Origin: a virus
Direction: 5' to 3' (one strand)
Virus record (IMG/VR): IMGVR_UViG_3300021962_011440
Span: 1 to 35,480 of that record
DNA: 35,480 nt
Part shown: positions 22,064-29,874 of the stretch, one piece after another
Position numbering within the stretch: the first letter of the stretch is position 1
Layout of the letters: each line of letters opens with the position of its first letter
Notes under the pieces: generated by a model
The model's input: the letters and a program-made list of their open reading frames with translations, nothing else
Database searches by the model: none
What the model was told of the DNA's origin: nothing
Translations under genes and position numbers: made by a program

Positions 22064-23500
22064 ATGGCGACCATAGTTAGACAGAACTACTCAATTGAGC
22101 AGCGCCTTGGCAATGACTCGCTTTACGGAAGCGGCTACGACGGAGATGTCACTATTGCCTCGTCGTCCACCCACATTCTCACGTCAGATAAGCACTATCG
22201 AAACCTCACCCTTGGCACCAACTCCGTGTTGGTGACAAATGGTTTTAGAGTTTACGTGTCCGGTATTCTTACCATCGGCGCTGGAGCACTCCTCGGTACG
22301 CCCAGTTCCTCTAATTCCGGTACTGGGACTGTGCGTGGTCGAGTTGCCGACGAGACGGAAACAAAAACTTACATCATTGGCCCTGACCCTTCGCTCCCTG
22401 GTGTAGAGGTTGTCCCTGCCAACATCCTAAAAGACATCGACAACATTATGAATGGGTGGCATTACGACCCCATCGAGGGTTTTCTAGTTATCCAGGGGGC
22501 ATACGATGGGACTGACGGCACGGACGTAAGTGGATCCCCTGCCGAGACGACAATAGGAGCGCCGGGTGGTCCTGGAGCCGGTGGAGCAGGTGGTTTGGGA
22601 ACCTACAATCCCGCTAACGAGCCGAGCGATCCGGCACTGGAGCCTGGAGGAAAGGGGAATCCCGGCAATCCCGGTAATGCCGGTGGTACCGGAAGCACCG
22701 GCTTGGGTGGCATTGGTGGAACTGGCGCAGGGCTTGTAGTTGTCATTGCCAAGGAAATCGCAGGGACTGGGACAATCGTCAGCGAAGGTCGAGCAGCGAC
22801 GCCGCCGACCACTGGGGCTACGGGAACTGCCGGGAATCCTGGCACGGCAGGTCAGTCTGCCCCAAATATTCCTTCAACATTTGCGGGCAACTACGTAGCG
22901 GCATATGAAAACCCGGGCGGCTCCGGTCATAACCCGGGGTACCACAATGAACCTACGGGCGGGAACCCCGTACCCGGCAATACCGAACCCGGCAACGCAT
23001 ATACGACTCCTGGAAACACCGAACATAAAGAGACGACAAATCCGGGCACTACAAATCCCGGAACTCATGGGGCCAACCATCACAACCATACTGGTGGGAG
23101 TTATCACAACGTCACATATGACTCGCCCTACCACAACCCAGGGAACCATGTCCCGGGTAACCCGACACACGTTTCCCACACCAACCCCCCCACGGAGGGG
23201 ACCAACCCGCCCACGAGCAACCCGCCCACGAGCAACCCCGTAGTTCCAGGGAACTACGTATCAGGCAATGTTTATTACCACGAAGGCACCCACAACGAGG
23301 CTTACCACAATAACGAACATAACCCCTCGTATTCTGGTGGATCCGGCGGAGTCGCAGGTAATGCTGGGGCTGGCGGCGCCGGAGGCACCGGCAACCCAGG
23401 AACTGATGGCGGGGATGGTGCAATCTTCATTGTGACGGACTCGCTGGGGGTGGGTGTCACTAGAAGCGCCAACACTGAAGTTATTATTGTGAATGTCTGA
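22064..23500 (+). CDS. Large glycine-rich adhesin with an Asn/Pro/Gly/His-rich insert
   Basis: 478 residues. Residues 1-90 are the module shared with the preceding gene (YGSGYDGDVTI, SDKHYRNLTL, TNGFRVYVSGIL). Residues about 165-265 are Gly-rich with GNPGNPGNAGGTGSTG and a hydrophobic strand GLVVVIAKEIAG. Residues about 285-430 are low-complexity, built from NPG, PGN, NPPT, HN and HT units, with more than twenty histidines. A final Gly-rich piece returns to a strand (GAIFIVTDSL). It is probably the main receptor-binding adhesin, with the insert as the exposed host-range part. The His-rich stretch could bind metal. Asn, Pro and His in this insert are also possible substrates of the encoded hydroxylases; no direct evidence. 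Confidence 0.75.
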   Translation: MATIVRQNYSIEQRLGNDSLYGSGYDGDVTIASSSTHILTSDKHYRNLTLGTNSVLVTNGFRVYVSGILTIGAGALLGTPSSSNSGTGTVRGRVADETETKTYIIGPDPSLPGVEVVPANILKDIDNIMNGWHYDPIEGFLVIQGAYDGTDGTDVSGSPAETTIGAPGGPGAGGAGGLGTYNPANEPSDPALEPGGKGNPGNPGNAGGTGSTGLGGIGGTGAGLVVVIAKEIAGTGTIVSEGRAATPPTTGATGTAGNPGTAGQSAPNIPSTFAGNYVAAYENPGGSGHNPGYHNEPTGGNPVPGNTEPGNAYTTPGNTEHKETTNPGTTNPGTHGANHHNHTGGSYHNVTYDSPYHNPGNHVPGNPTHVSHTNPPTEGTNPPTSNPPTSNPVVPGNYVSGNVYYHEGTHNEAYHNNEHNPSYSGGSGGVAGNAGAGGAGGTGNPGTDGGDGAIFIVTDSLGVGVTRSANTEVIIVNV

Positions 23501-23511
23501 TTGGGGTAAAA

Positions 23512-23790
23512 ATGGCTTCTCTTTCTCTATCTAGTTCGCAAAAGCGCACAGCGCTCTTGAAGGCGCGATCAGAACTCGAAAAAACGATTTTTGCTATGGG
23601 ATTGGGGTTGGGGTTCGACCTTTCTTCCCAGGACCTTAAATTCGTATCAACGAATTGGTGCGACATCGACGGGAATCCAACGATCGACTTGGAATCCGAT
23701 TATGGGAGAACTTGCATGCATCTTGCTCGACTTTGCGAGAGGCATACGCAAATTGCGGGAAAACTTGAAGGGCCCAATCGCATCGTCTGA
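23512..23790 (+). CDS. Hypothetical small protein
   Basis: 92 residues from the ATG at 23512, eleven bases after the adhesin stop. The sequence is helical in its first half (QKRTALLKARSELEKTIFAMG) and contains two short Asp/Asn-rich loops (WCDIDGNPTID) and a C-terminal helix CMHLARLCERHTQIAGKL. Not recognised. It has no signal peptide or membrane segment. It could be a small chaperone for the adhesin because phage adhesins are often followed by one; this is position-based only. Confidence 0.6.
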   Translation: MASLSLSSSQKRTALLKARSELEKTIFAMGLGLGFDLSSQDLKFVSTNWCDIDGNPTIDLESDYGRTCMHLARLCERHTQIAGKLEGPNRIV

Positions 23791-23792
23791 TG

Positions 23793-23798
23793 TAAAAT
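23793..23798 (+). promoter_or_regulatory. TAAAAT element before the secreted lectin gene
   Basis: TGTAAAATTGAC lies 36 bases upstream of the ATG at 23829. The same distance and a similar leader occur at 27790 before the endolysin start. A weak TTGAAG lies 22 bases upstream, too far for an ordinary -35. Confidence 0.4.
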
Positions 23799-23828
23799 TG
23801 ACCTAACTGCTCCGGCGGTGGGGGTCAA

Positions 23829-25985
23829 ATGGGGAATAGAAAGACGTTTCGTCTATTACGGATTTTTTGGGTAGTGACAATTGTTGTCCTTATTCTCCCC
23901 AAATTCTCTTACCCGGCTCTTGCCTCGACAACTAACGCAATAGTCTTTTCTTACGGCTACGACTACGTAGGGCAGGCCGTAGACATTTCCGGTTTCGCTG
24001 GGTCAATGACGACCGTTAGCGCAACCGTTTCGGCAAAACAAGTTGAAAATGGACCCGACAGAGTTGCTGTAAAACTGCTTTTCCGTAATGGAGAAGGACA
24101 GCAGGTTCATTCCCTCAACGACCCCGTCCAATACGAAACCGCTCCAGTTGAGTGGGGCGACATCACCTTCGTGGCAGACCTTTCTGCTTTTGACACGAGT
24201 TCCTGGACGGAAATGGTCGTAGAAGTCTGGGGGAAAGATGGAGAGAACTGGGGTGGCAACTACGGAACTGCCGTTGAAAGCATCTCCCTGTCCATCAACG
24301 AAACAGACCAAACCTCACTTCTTGTCAACCCGGACTTCTCGTCTGTCACCAACAATGCGCCTGACGGTTGGTCAAGCAGCCAAGGCTGGGACACATGCCA
24401 AGGTTTGAGTACGGCGACACTTTGTGTCGGCAACTTGGCGGCACCGAATCCAGTTCCCGAAACCACAACCACCACTTCAACCACAACAACGACAACTACA
24501 GCGCCTACCGAAATTGAGATATCAGGACAAGGGACTGAAGGCGCGAGGCAGTTTGTCAATTTATCTGCCCCAGAAGGCTACGTTTTTACTCGGGTCGTAT
24601 TCGCCTCCTACGGTTTACCCGAGAACTTCACCATTAACGAATCTTGTCATGCCACAACCTCGGAGTCTGTTGTCGCTGAACTGGCACTAGGAAATTCGTC
24701 GGTTTCAATCAATGTGACCAACGAGCAGTTTGGCGAAGACCCGTGCGGTGGGATACAAAAGCGATTGCAGGTCATTCTTGCCTATTCCGCTGACACAACT
24801 CCAACGACAACGACAACAACAACTGCGCCTGTTCCCAACTTTCTTGGTTCACCTACCAATGTTTCGGTAGTCCCCGAAGAAAGTGGACTTCTGATTTCTT
24901 GGGATGCCGCTACTGACGATACTGGGGTATTCCCTGAGCGTTATGCGATTTCCTGGTCGACTGGCCAATCAGGCTGGGGTGTGGCAACCGGGAATGTTGG
25001 CGATGAGAACGCTCTGAATACCCAGATACTTCTCGGCTATTCCCTGTTTGAGTCGACGGGTGGGCTGGATGCAGAGTACTCATTTACTGTTCGGGCGGAT
25101 AACGACACGAATGCGGTTTATTCGCAACCTTCTGCCCCTGTCGTTCTTGCTGTGTCAACACCCACGACAACTACAACTAGCACAACTAGCACAACATCAA
25201 CGACGACGGTCCCCCCAACGACGACGACTCAAGCCCCTCCGGCACCACCTCCGGTGACTTCGGCTGCACCTACGACTGTTGCAACAACTACCCCAACAAC
25301 TGTAGCAACAACTATAGCGACGACTGTAGCCACGACTGCCCCAACAACTGTAGCGACGACTGTGGCTACAACTGTGGCAACGACCGTCGCTAAAACGACA
25401 CCTACAACCGTAGCAACAACAACAGTAACAACAATCAAGGAGAAAGATATTGAGACCATCGCTCCAGCCAGAACAACCGAACCGGAAAAAGCCCCAGAGG
25501 TACCTGAACCAGAGACAAACACCGAAAATGAAAAAACGGAGGAACAAGTCGCGGTAGAGGCAGTTATTGAATTGATGTCCACTGATCCTGTGGACCTAAC
25601 TTCCGAGGCAATTCAAGAGGCCATTACAGTTGCTGGGGTTGACAATATCCCCGATAGTGCCCTGGTTTCAATAGTTTCAGCCTCGATCCAAACCGGCGAA
25701 GTAGAGGAATTGCCCGAGGAAGTTGTCAAAGAAATCTTTGAATCAATCGATTATGAGGAACTTGAGCAAAGTGAAATAAAAGAACTTGTGACTTCTTTAA
25801 GTGAGAGCAGCGATGATGTAAAATCGGTATTCGAAGAAACTGTCAACGTCTATGGGGGATTGTTTGACGAATATGTTCCTTCGGGTTCGGTGGTCAATGT
25901 GGGGGTACGACGAGTGGTTGTAGCGGCAGCGGCCGTAACTATAGCCCTATCCGCTCCTGCACCAAGTGTGTCCAGGAGACGTTAA
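23829..25985 (+). CDS. Secreted multidomain protein: lectin-like and FN3-like domains on Thr-rich linkers
   Basis: 718 residues. A basic N-terminus and hydrophobic core (IFWVVTIVVLILPKF) ending near ALAS form a signal peptide or anchor. Residues about 34-155 are a beta-rich domain (AVKLLFRNGEG, MVVEVWGKDG). Residues about 235-320 resemble the SUEL/rhamnose-binding lectin domain: YVFTRVVFASYGLPE and FGEDPCGGIQKRLQVIL, with paired cysteines. Residues about 341-444 look like fibronectin type III. Thr-rich linkers separate them, the longest (about 445-538) made of TTVATT units. An acidic helical region follows, and the C-terminus ends in a hydrophobic stretch (VVVAAAAVTIALSA) and SRRR, possibly a membrane anchor. 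It is probably displayed on the infected cell or carried in the virion to bind glycans. Confidence 0.75.
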   Translation: MGNRKTFRLLRIFWVVTIVVLILPKFSYPALASTTNAIVFSYGYDYVGQAVDISGFAGSMTTVSATVSAKQVENGPDRVAVKLLFRNGEGQQVHSLNDPVQYETAPVEWGDITFVADLSAFDTSSWTEMVVEVWGKDGENWGGNYGTAVESISLSINETDQTSLLVNPDFSSVTNNAPDGWSSSQGWDTCQGLSTATLCVGNLAAPNPVPETTTTTSTTTTTTTAPTEIEISGQGTEGARQFVNLSAPEGYVFTRVVFASYGLPENFTINESCHATTSESVVAELALGNSSVSINVTNEQFGEDPCGGIQKRLQVILAYSADTTPTTTTTTTAPVPNFLGSPTNVSVVPEESGLLISWDAATDDTGVFPERYAISWSTGQSGWGVATGNVGDENALNTQILLGYSLFESTGGLDAEYSFTVRADNDTNAVYSQPSAPVVLAVSTPTTTTTSTTSTTSTTTVPPTTTTQAPPAPPPVTSAAPTTVATTTPTTVATTIATTVATTAPTTVATTVATTVATTVAKTTPTTVATTTVTTIKEKDIETIAPARTTEPEKAPEVPEPETNTENEKTEEQVAVEAVIELMSTDPVDLTSEAIQEAITVAGVDNIPDSALVSIVSASIQTGEVEELPEEVVKEIFESIDYEELEQSEIKELVTSLSESSDDVKSVFEETVNVYGGLFDEYVPSGSVVNVGVRRVVVAAAAVTIALSAPAPSVSRRR

Positions 25986-27548
25986 ATGAAGACTAGATGG
26001 CTAGTTGCTTTTGTTGCCCTTTTTGCAAGCATCACCCTCGGAGGGGGACAGCCTGCCTCGGCATCCGGGAGCGGTGGCCCCATGGTGCTGGACGGCATGG
26101 ACCCCGCCTGTCACGCCGTCTACAACGAGGGAACCGAGAACTACATCGCCAAGGTTCTTGAAAGTGTTTATTCGCAGTCAACAATGCCCGGCAACAATGG
26201 CAAGATTGCCATTCTTGGTGTTGGCGCATCCGTTGGTGGATGTGGAAGCGATTGGGATACGCAACTTCCCATCTTCCTGTCGACTTTTGGCACTGCGCCT
26301 GAAGTTGAGTTCTTCAACACGGAAGCAGAAATTGACACATTCTTCAGCACCAACATTGCTTCTGACCCGCCTCGGGTTATCTGGATTCCTGACGACTGGG
26401 GTCGAAGCGCGGCAATCAACGCCAAATTCACCACTAATGCCGAGTTAATTGCCGACTTCGTGAACTCTGGTGGTGGCCTCTTCGCCAACTACAACACCTA
26501 TGGTTGGTTGACGGCCCTTCTCCCTGGGGCAACATTCAATGACGGTGGGTGCAACGGTGGCCCAGACGCTACAGCAGATGGTCTTGCCGACTTCGGATTG
26601 ACCAACGCCGACGTCACAGCGTGCTGGCACGGTTCGTTCAGTGGTGACCTCGGTGGTTTGAAAACTCTCGCCGAATGGGAATACCCGACCGGGTCAGAAA
26701 GCATTGTGGCCGTATCCATTGGTGGTGGCGATGTCTCGCTCCCCAGTTCGTTCACTCTTGGCATCTCGCCAGAAGTACCGAACGCTGGTGATGACCTGAC
26801 AATTACGGCCACGGCGCAAACGCTTGACGGCACGCCCCAGGAAGGCGTTGAAGTCACCGTTACTGTCAGTAGCGGACCCGATGCCGGTCAAACCTTTACT
26901 GCCACAACTGACGCGAGTGGTATCGCCACCATTGTTGTTCGCACAGAAAGCGAAGGCACGGCGGTTTACACGGCGACCGCAACAGTCAATGGTGTTGCAA
27001 AAACCGTTTCGGTGACAGTCAATTGGGATCCGCCCGCAGATCCGCCTGCACCAGATCCCGACCCCGCTCCGGCACCGGAGCCAGCACCAGCGCCAGCACC
27101 GGCAGTTCTTTTCTATGCCGACATTGACCCGGCTGGCGGAGTATGCACACATCAGGGAACCCGGCACAGTGATGCATGGAAGGTCCCATTCCTGGGATAC
27201 CTCTATATCCCTGGAGCAGATGAATGCGAACAAGAAGGTTTCACTTTCAAGCATTGGGCGCACGCAAGCGACCCGACAGTGTCAGCATCATTGCCGTATC
27301 TGTTGGACTGGAACGGAATGGTCTGGCGCTATTTCGTCGCCAGCGACGTAAACCTGGTTGCTGTTTGGGAAGCAAATGCACCCGAAACCACCGTCCCCGA
27401 AACCACCGTTCCCGAAACGATTCCTCCGGTCGATGTTCCGGTTCAACTGCCTGTCACGGGATCGGACACGGGCCTGAATGTGGCTGTCGCCCTGATGCTT
27501 GCGGGAGCGGTAGTCCTCTACGTCTTCCCCAGGAGAAAAAGGCAATAG
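25986..27548 (+). CDS. LPXTG-anchored secreted protein with Ig-like domain
   Basis: 520 residues starting immediately after the previous stop. A signal peptide (MKTRWLVAFVALFASITLGG, cleavage near ASA) is followed by a domain with VIWIPDDWGRSA and FVNSGGGLFANYNTYGW that looks like a glutamine-amidotransferase-like or ThuA-type fold, uncertain. Next is an Ig-like domain of the invasin (Big_1) type (EGVEVTVTVSSGPDAGQTF), then a Pro/Ala/Asp linker. At the C-terminus LPVTG (488-492) is followed by a hydrophobic segment (VAVALMLAGAVVLYVF) and PRRKRQ, the full sortase-sorting signal of Gram-positive surface proteins. The protein should be covalently attached to the host wall by a host sortase. Confidence 0.82.
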   Translation: MKTRWLVAFVALFASITLGGGQPASASGSGGPMVLDGMDPACHAVYNEGTENYIAKVLESVYSQSTMPGNNGKIAILGVGASVGGCGSDWDTQLPIFLSTFGTAPEVEFFNTEAEIDTFFSTNIASDPPRVIWIPDDWGRSAAINAKFTTNAELIADFVNSGGGLFANYNTYGWLTALLPGATFNDGGCNGGPDATADGLADFGLTNADVTACWHGSFSGDLGGLKTLAEWEYPTGSESIVAVSIGGGDVSLPSSFTLGISPEVPNAGDDLTITATAQTLDGTPQEGVEVTVTVSSGPDAGQTFTATTDASGIATIVVRTESEGTAVYTATATVNGVAKTVSVTVNWDPPADPPAPDPDPAPAPEPAPAPAPAVLFYADIDPAGGVCTHQGTRHSDAWKVPFLGYLYIPGADECEQEGFTFKHWAHASDPTVSASLPYLLDWNGMVWRYFVASDVNLVAVWEANAPETTVPETTVPETIPPVDVPVQLPVTGSDTGLNVAVALMLAGAVVLYVFPRRKRQ

Positions 27549-27550
27549 TT

Positions 27551-27736
27551 ATGATAAAAAAGGCACTGAATGAAATTTCTGCCCTCGCTTGGACCCTGGG
27601 GGGAACTGGCTTGGTTCTGATAACTCTTTCGGGAGATACGGCAAAAATGGGTTGGTGGATTTCTGGCGCCTCCTTGGCACTCCATATGATCGGAGCCCTT
27701 TTCCCGTTCAAGGTCAAGGACGAAGAGGCCGAATAA
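27551..27736 (+). CDS. Small membrane protein, holin-like
   Basis: 61 residues from the ATG at 27551, which lies two bases after the LPXTG gene; the frame is open upstream but overlaps that gene. Two hydrophobic segments (LAWTLGGTGLVLITLSG and WWISGASLALHMIGALF) surround a short loop, and the C-terminus is charged (KVKDEEAE). Size, topology and position next to the endolysin suggest a holin. Three other small membrane proteins lie downstream, so which one forms the lysis hole is open. Confidence 0.65.
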   Translation: MIKKALNEISALAWTLGGTGLVLITLSGDTAKMGWWISGASLALHMIGALFPFKVKDEEAE

Positions 27737-27789
27737 AAGTTTCACGCCTATACCCCTTGTAGTTAATAAAAGCATGTTCTGTGGTGCGC

Positions 27790-27795
27790 TAAAAT
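27790..27795 (+). promoter_or_regulatory. TAAAAT element before the endolysin
   Basis: TAAAATAGAC lies 36 bases upstream of the endolysin ATG. Together with 23793 and 29437 it forms a recurring motif on the plus strand of the late region. The gap from 27737 to 27825 otherwise holds no gene. Confidence 0.4.
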
Positions 27796-27825
27796 AGACA
27801 GAAGCACTTTTGCGAGGTGGTCTTT

Positions 27826-28578
27826 ATGGGTCGGAAATATACAGGTTGGGACGGAAACGCCTCCGGCAAGCGAGCCGGGATGGAGGAGTTCATCCGTCAA
27901 ACATCTGCCCACTTTGGCAATGGGGTTTGGAACAATGGCTCCTGGTCTGTTCGCAACATGAACAACAAGAACGCCAAGGCTCGTCCCAGCGTTCACGGAA
28001 CTGGACGCGCAGCCGACATGTCATGGCGGAAAATGAAGGGCAAGGGGTTCGGGGACTACAACACCGCTCTTCAGGTCGTGGACTTCTGGGTCGCCAATGC
28101 AGAATTGTTCATGATCGAGGAAATCCATGATTATTTCCCGAGCCCTTTCGGTCGGGGTTGGCGTTGTGATCGTGCTTCGTGGCGCATTTACAACAAGCCC
28201 ACCATTGGCTCAGCGCCCGGTGGAGACTGGTTCCATGTGGAAATTGCGCCCGCCTATGCGGATAACGCCGAGTACTACAAGCAGGCTTTTGCAACGGCCA
28301 CAAAAGGCGCTCCCGCCCCCAAGATTGATCCTGCGCCGGCTGCGGCCCCTGGAGTCGACATGCTTGGCGGTGGAGAACTTGTTTTCAAGTATCCCGGGCT
28401 TCCAGTCAAAAAGGGCTCCAAGGGGGCGGATGTTGCTCTGGTTCAGGCTGTCGTTGGGGCAAAGCCCGATGGCGACTTCGGGTCCAGAACAGAGGCTCTT
28501 GTCAAAGCGTGGCAGACCAAGAACGGATTGAAGCCGGATGGCGTGGTTGGCACCATTACCTGGGACAAGATGTTCTAA
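27826..28578 (+). CDS. Endolysin: M15/VanY-type peptidase plus peptidoglycan-binding domain
   Basis: The ATG at 27826 is chosen because GAGGTGG sits six bases upstream; a GTG three codons earlier overlaps that site. The product is 250 residues. The zinc ligands of LAS/M15 peptidases are visible as H57 and D64 (VHGTGRAADM) and H137 in DWFHVEI. These enzymes cut peptide bonds in the cell-wall stem peptide or cross-bridge. A Pro/Ala linker (about 160-175) leads to a C-terminal PG_binding_1 domain (KGSKGADVALVQAVVGAKPD, GDFGSRTEALVKAWQ, GVVGTITWDKMF). There is no signal peptide, so release needs a holin. Confidence 0.9.
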   Translation: MGRKYTGWDGNASGKRAGMEEFIRQTSAHFGNGVWNNGSWSVRNMNNKNAKARPSVHGTGRAADMSWRKMKGKGFGDYNTALQVVDFWVANAELFMIEEIHDYFPSPFGRGWRCDRASWRIYNKPTIGSAPGGDWFHVEIAPAYADNAEYYKQAFATATKGAPAPKIDPAPAAAPGVDMLGGGELVFKYPGLPVKKGSKGADVALVQAVVGAKPDGDFGSRTEALVKAWQTKNGLKPDGVVGTITWDKMF

Positions 28579-28590
28579 GGAGCAGAGGAG

Positions 28591-28824
28591 ATGAAGGATA
28601 TGAAAGAAAAGACAATGTATGTCCTCGCCCTCGGCGTCATGATTGCAATCATTATCGCCATCGTGGGCGATTATCTCGTCGCAGGAATTGAAACTCAAAC
28701 AACCGGCGAAGCCGTCGAGGTTTCTTCTGATGTCATGACTCTGGTTCAGACCGCCCTCGGTGGTGTTATTGGCATCATCGGTGGCTACTTTGGCGCCAAA
28801 GCCATGAAGAAGGACGAAGAGTAA
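28591..28824 (+). CDS. Small membrane protein, holin-like, two membrane segments
   Basis: 77 residues from the ATG at 28591, preceded by AAGGAG and GAGGAG. Segment one is MYVLALGVMIAIIIAIVGDY, segment two VQTALGGVIGIIGGYFGA, with a charged tail KAMKKDEE. The layout, two helices with basic or charged ends directly after the endolysin, is that of small actinophage holins. It is the best holin candidate by position; not tested. Confidence 0.7.
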   Translation: MKDMKEKTMYVLALGVMIAIIIAIVGDYLVAGIETQTTGEAVEVSSDVMTLVQTALGGVIGIIGGYFGAKAMKKDEE

Positions 28825-28891
28825 TACCAGAATGAGCGGCTCGTCCATGCCGTTCGTTTTTTCACAATATTTGATGGCAACAGGAGAAAAC

Positions 28892-29122
28892 ATGATCGAG
28901 ATACTTGTTGCCGTGATAACTGGCCTCAGTATTGTTAGCGCGGCCCTCGTCGAGAGAAGCCGCCGGGAAAACAAGAGAGACCACGCCTACGTGGCCGACA
29001 AACTCGACTACATGGGCAAAACCCTTGGCATATCGATTGACCGGGTTGAAAAAAGTTCTCTGAGGACTGAGGAAAAACTAGATCAGCACATAAATGATCA
29101 TGCGAAAGGCAATTTCGACTGA
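28892..29122 (+). CDS. Membrane-anchored coiled-coil protein of the lysis cassette (DUF2746-like)
   Basis: The ATG at 28892 follows AGGAGAAAAC; the open frame upstream of it lacks a start signal. The product is 76 residues: a single N-terminal membrane helix (MIEILVAVITGLSIVSAALV), then a basic linker ERSRRENKRDHAY and a helical region with RVEKSSLRTEEKLDQHINDH. This is the layout of DUF2746 proteins found after endolysins in mycobacteriophages. It could regulate or assist the holin. Confidence 0.65.
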   Translation: MIEILVAVITGLSIVSAALVERSRRENKRDHAYVADKLDYMGKTLGISIDRVEKSSLRTEEKLDQHINDHAKGNFD

Positions 29123-29143
29123 AAATCTCCGGGGGGAGAAACG

Positions 29144-29389
29144 ATGGAAATCATGAAAGATGTTGTTGCAAGAATCTTTGCAGTGTTCGTTGCCTCGGCG
29201 CTCGGCGTTATTGGAGCCGGAGCAATTGCTGGAGTCCCCCTGTGGAAAGCCTGTTTCATGGCTGGGATTGCTGGAGTCGCAACAGTAACAGAGGGTGTTG
29301 CACGAGCGTTCCTTGACGACGGAAAGATCACCAAGGACGAAGTTAATAAGGTTTTCAACGCCGCTCCGACCAAAAAGCCAGGCAAGTAA
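29144..29389 (+). CDS. Small membrane protein at end of lysis cassette
   Basis: 81 residues from the ATG at 29144, after a GGGGGGAG ribosome binding site. It has a hydrophobic N-terminal half (IFAVFVASALGVIGAGAIAG, then ACFMAGIAGVATVT) compatible with two membrane segments, and a soluble C-terminal tail (DDGKITKDEVNKVFN) resembling an EF-hand-like or helical motif. Similar short proteins accompany holins in actinophages. It may be a second holin or pinholin or a spanin-like helper; undetermined. Confidence 0.65.
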   Translation: MEIMKDVVARIFAVFVASALGVIGAGAIAGVPLWKACFMAGIAGVATVTEGVARAFLDDGKITKDEVNKVFNAAPTKKPGK

Positions 29390-29436
29390 GAAGTATACAC
29401 CAAGGACAAATCCCCTGGGTATAGCCTGGTTCTTAG

Positions 29437-29442
29437 TAAAAT
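29437..29442 (+). promoter_or_regulatory. TAAAAT element upstream of 29522 gene
   Basis: TAAAATAGAAC occurs 85 bases before the GTG at 29522. A perfect seven-pair inverted repeat (CTGGCGA, nine-base loop, TCGCCAG) begins five bases later at 29447-29469, about where transcription would begin. There is no T-run after the hairpin, so a terminator is unlikely; a 5'-end stabilising or protein-binding hairpin is possible. The 133-base gap 29390-29521 holds nothing else. Confidence 0.4.
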
Positions 29443-29521
29443 AGAACTGGCGACGGATGTTCTCGCCAGCCCGGAGAACAGGTACTTTCTTCTAATCTAA
29501 CCAAATGGTAACCTGCTGCTC

Positions 29522-29866
29522 GTGGCTACTGCGCTTAACTCTCAAGAGATGGTCTGGCACAACGACGGCCATTCCATTTCACTTCGCTTGAACAAAGCAG
29601 AATTGGAAATAGTTGTTATTGCGTGCCCTGGGGGAGAGTCGCGTGCTTGTCGATACGGCGATGATGAATGCATCGTCGATTACTTCATTGGAAGATTTGG
29701 TCTCGACTGCAACATTGGAGTTTGCGCTCCATCGGAACACCTAGAGATTTGCTGGTCGGTCAGCGGCGACCAGAATAACCCCGAGTTGGCTCAAGTCTGG
29801 TTCGTCCCAGTGGACGACGAAGTTTTTTACGCCTGGATGACCACCCAAACCCCGAGTGGTCAATAG
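29522..29866 (+). CDS. Hypothetical protein
   Basis: 114 residues from the GTG at 29522 (the frame's first available start). The family is not recognised. It has five cysteines spread along a beta-rich sequence (IVVIACPGGESRACRYGDDEC, then LDCNIGVCAP, LEICWSVSG) and acidic loops. Without a signal peptide, disulfides seem unlikely, so metal binding is conceivable. It is convergent with a minus-strand winged-helix gene, separated by eight bases. Confidence 0.6.
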   Translation: MATALNSQEMVWHNDGHSISLRLNKAELEIVVIACPGGESRACRYGDDECIVDYFIGRFGLDCNIGVCAPSEHLEICWSVSGDQNNPELAQVWFVPVDDEVFYAWMTTQTPSGQ

Positions 29867-29874
29867 TCCAGTTT

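Noticed and set aside
25197-25582. Cys/Tyr-rich and Val/Thr-rich minus-strand frames
   Set aside because: These are reverse readings of the Thr-rich linker (repeated ACA/ACT/GTA codons) and carry no start support.
28210-28974. Long minus-strand open frame (254 codons)
   Set aside because: It lies opposite the endolysin and holin-like genes, which have ribosome binding sites and clear domains; its own product shows no domain.
29390-29521. Riboswitch or terminator in the gap
   Set aside because: Only one seven-pair hairpin without a T-run is present; nothing resembles a known aptamer.
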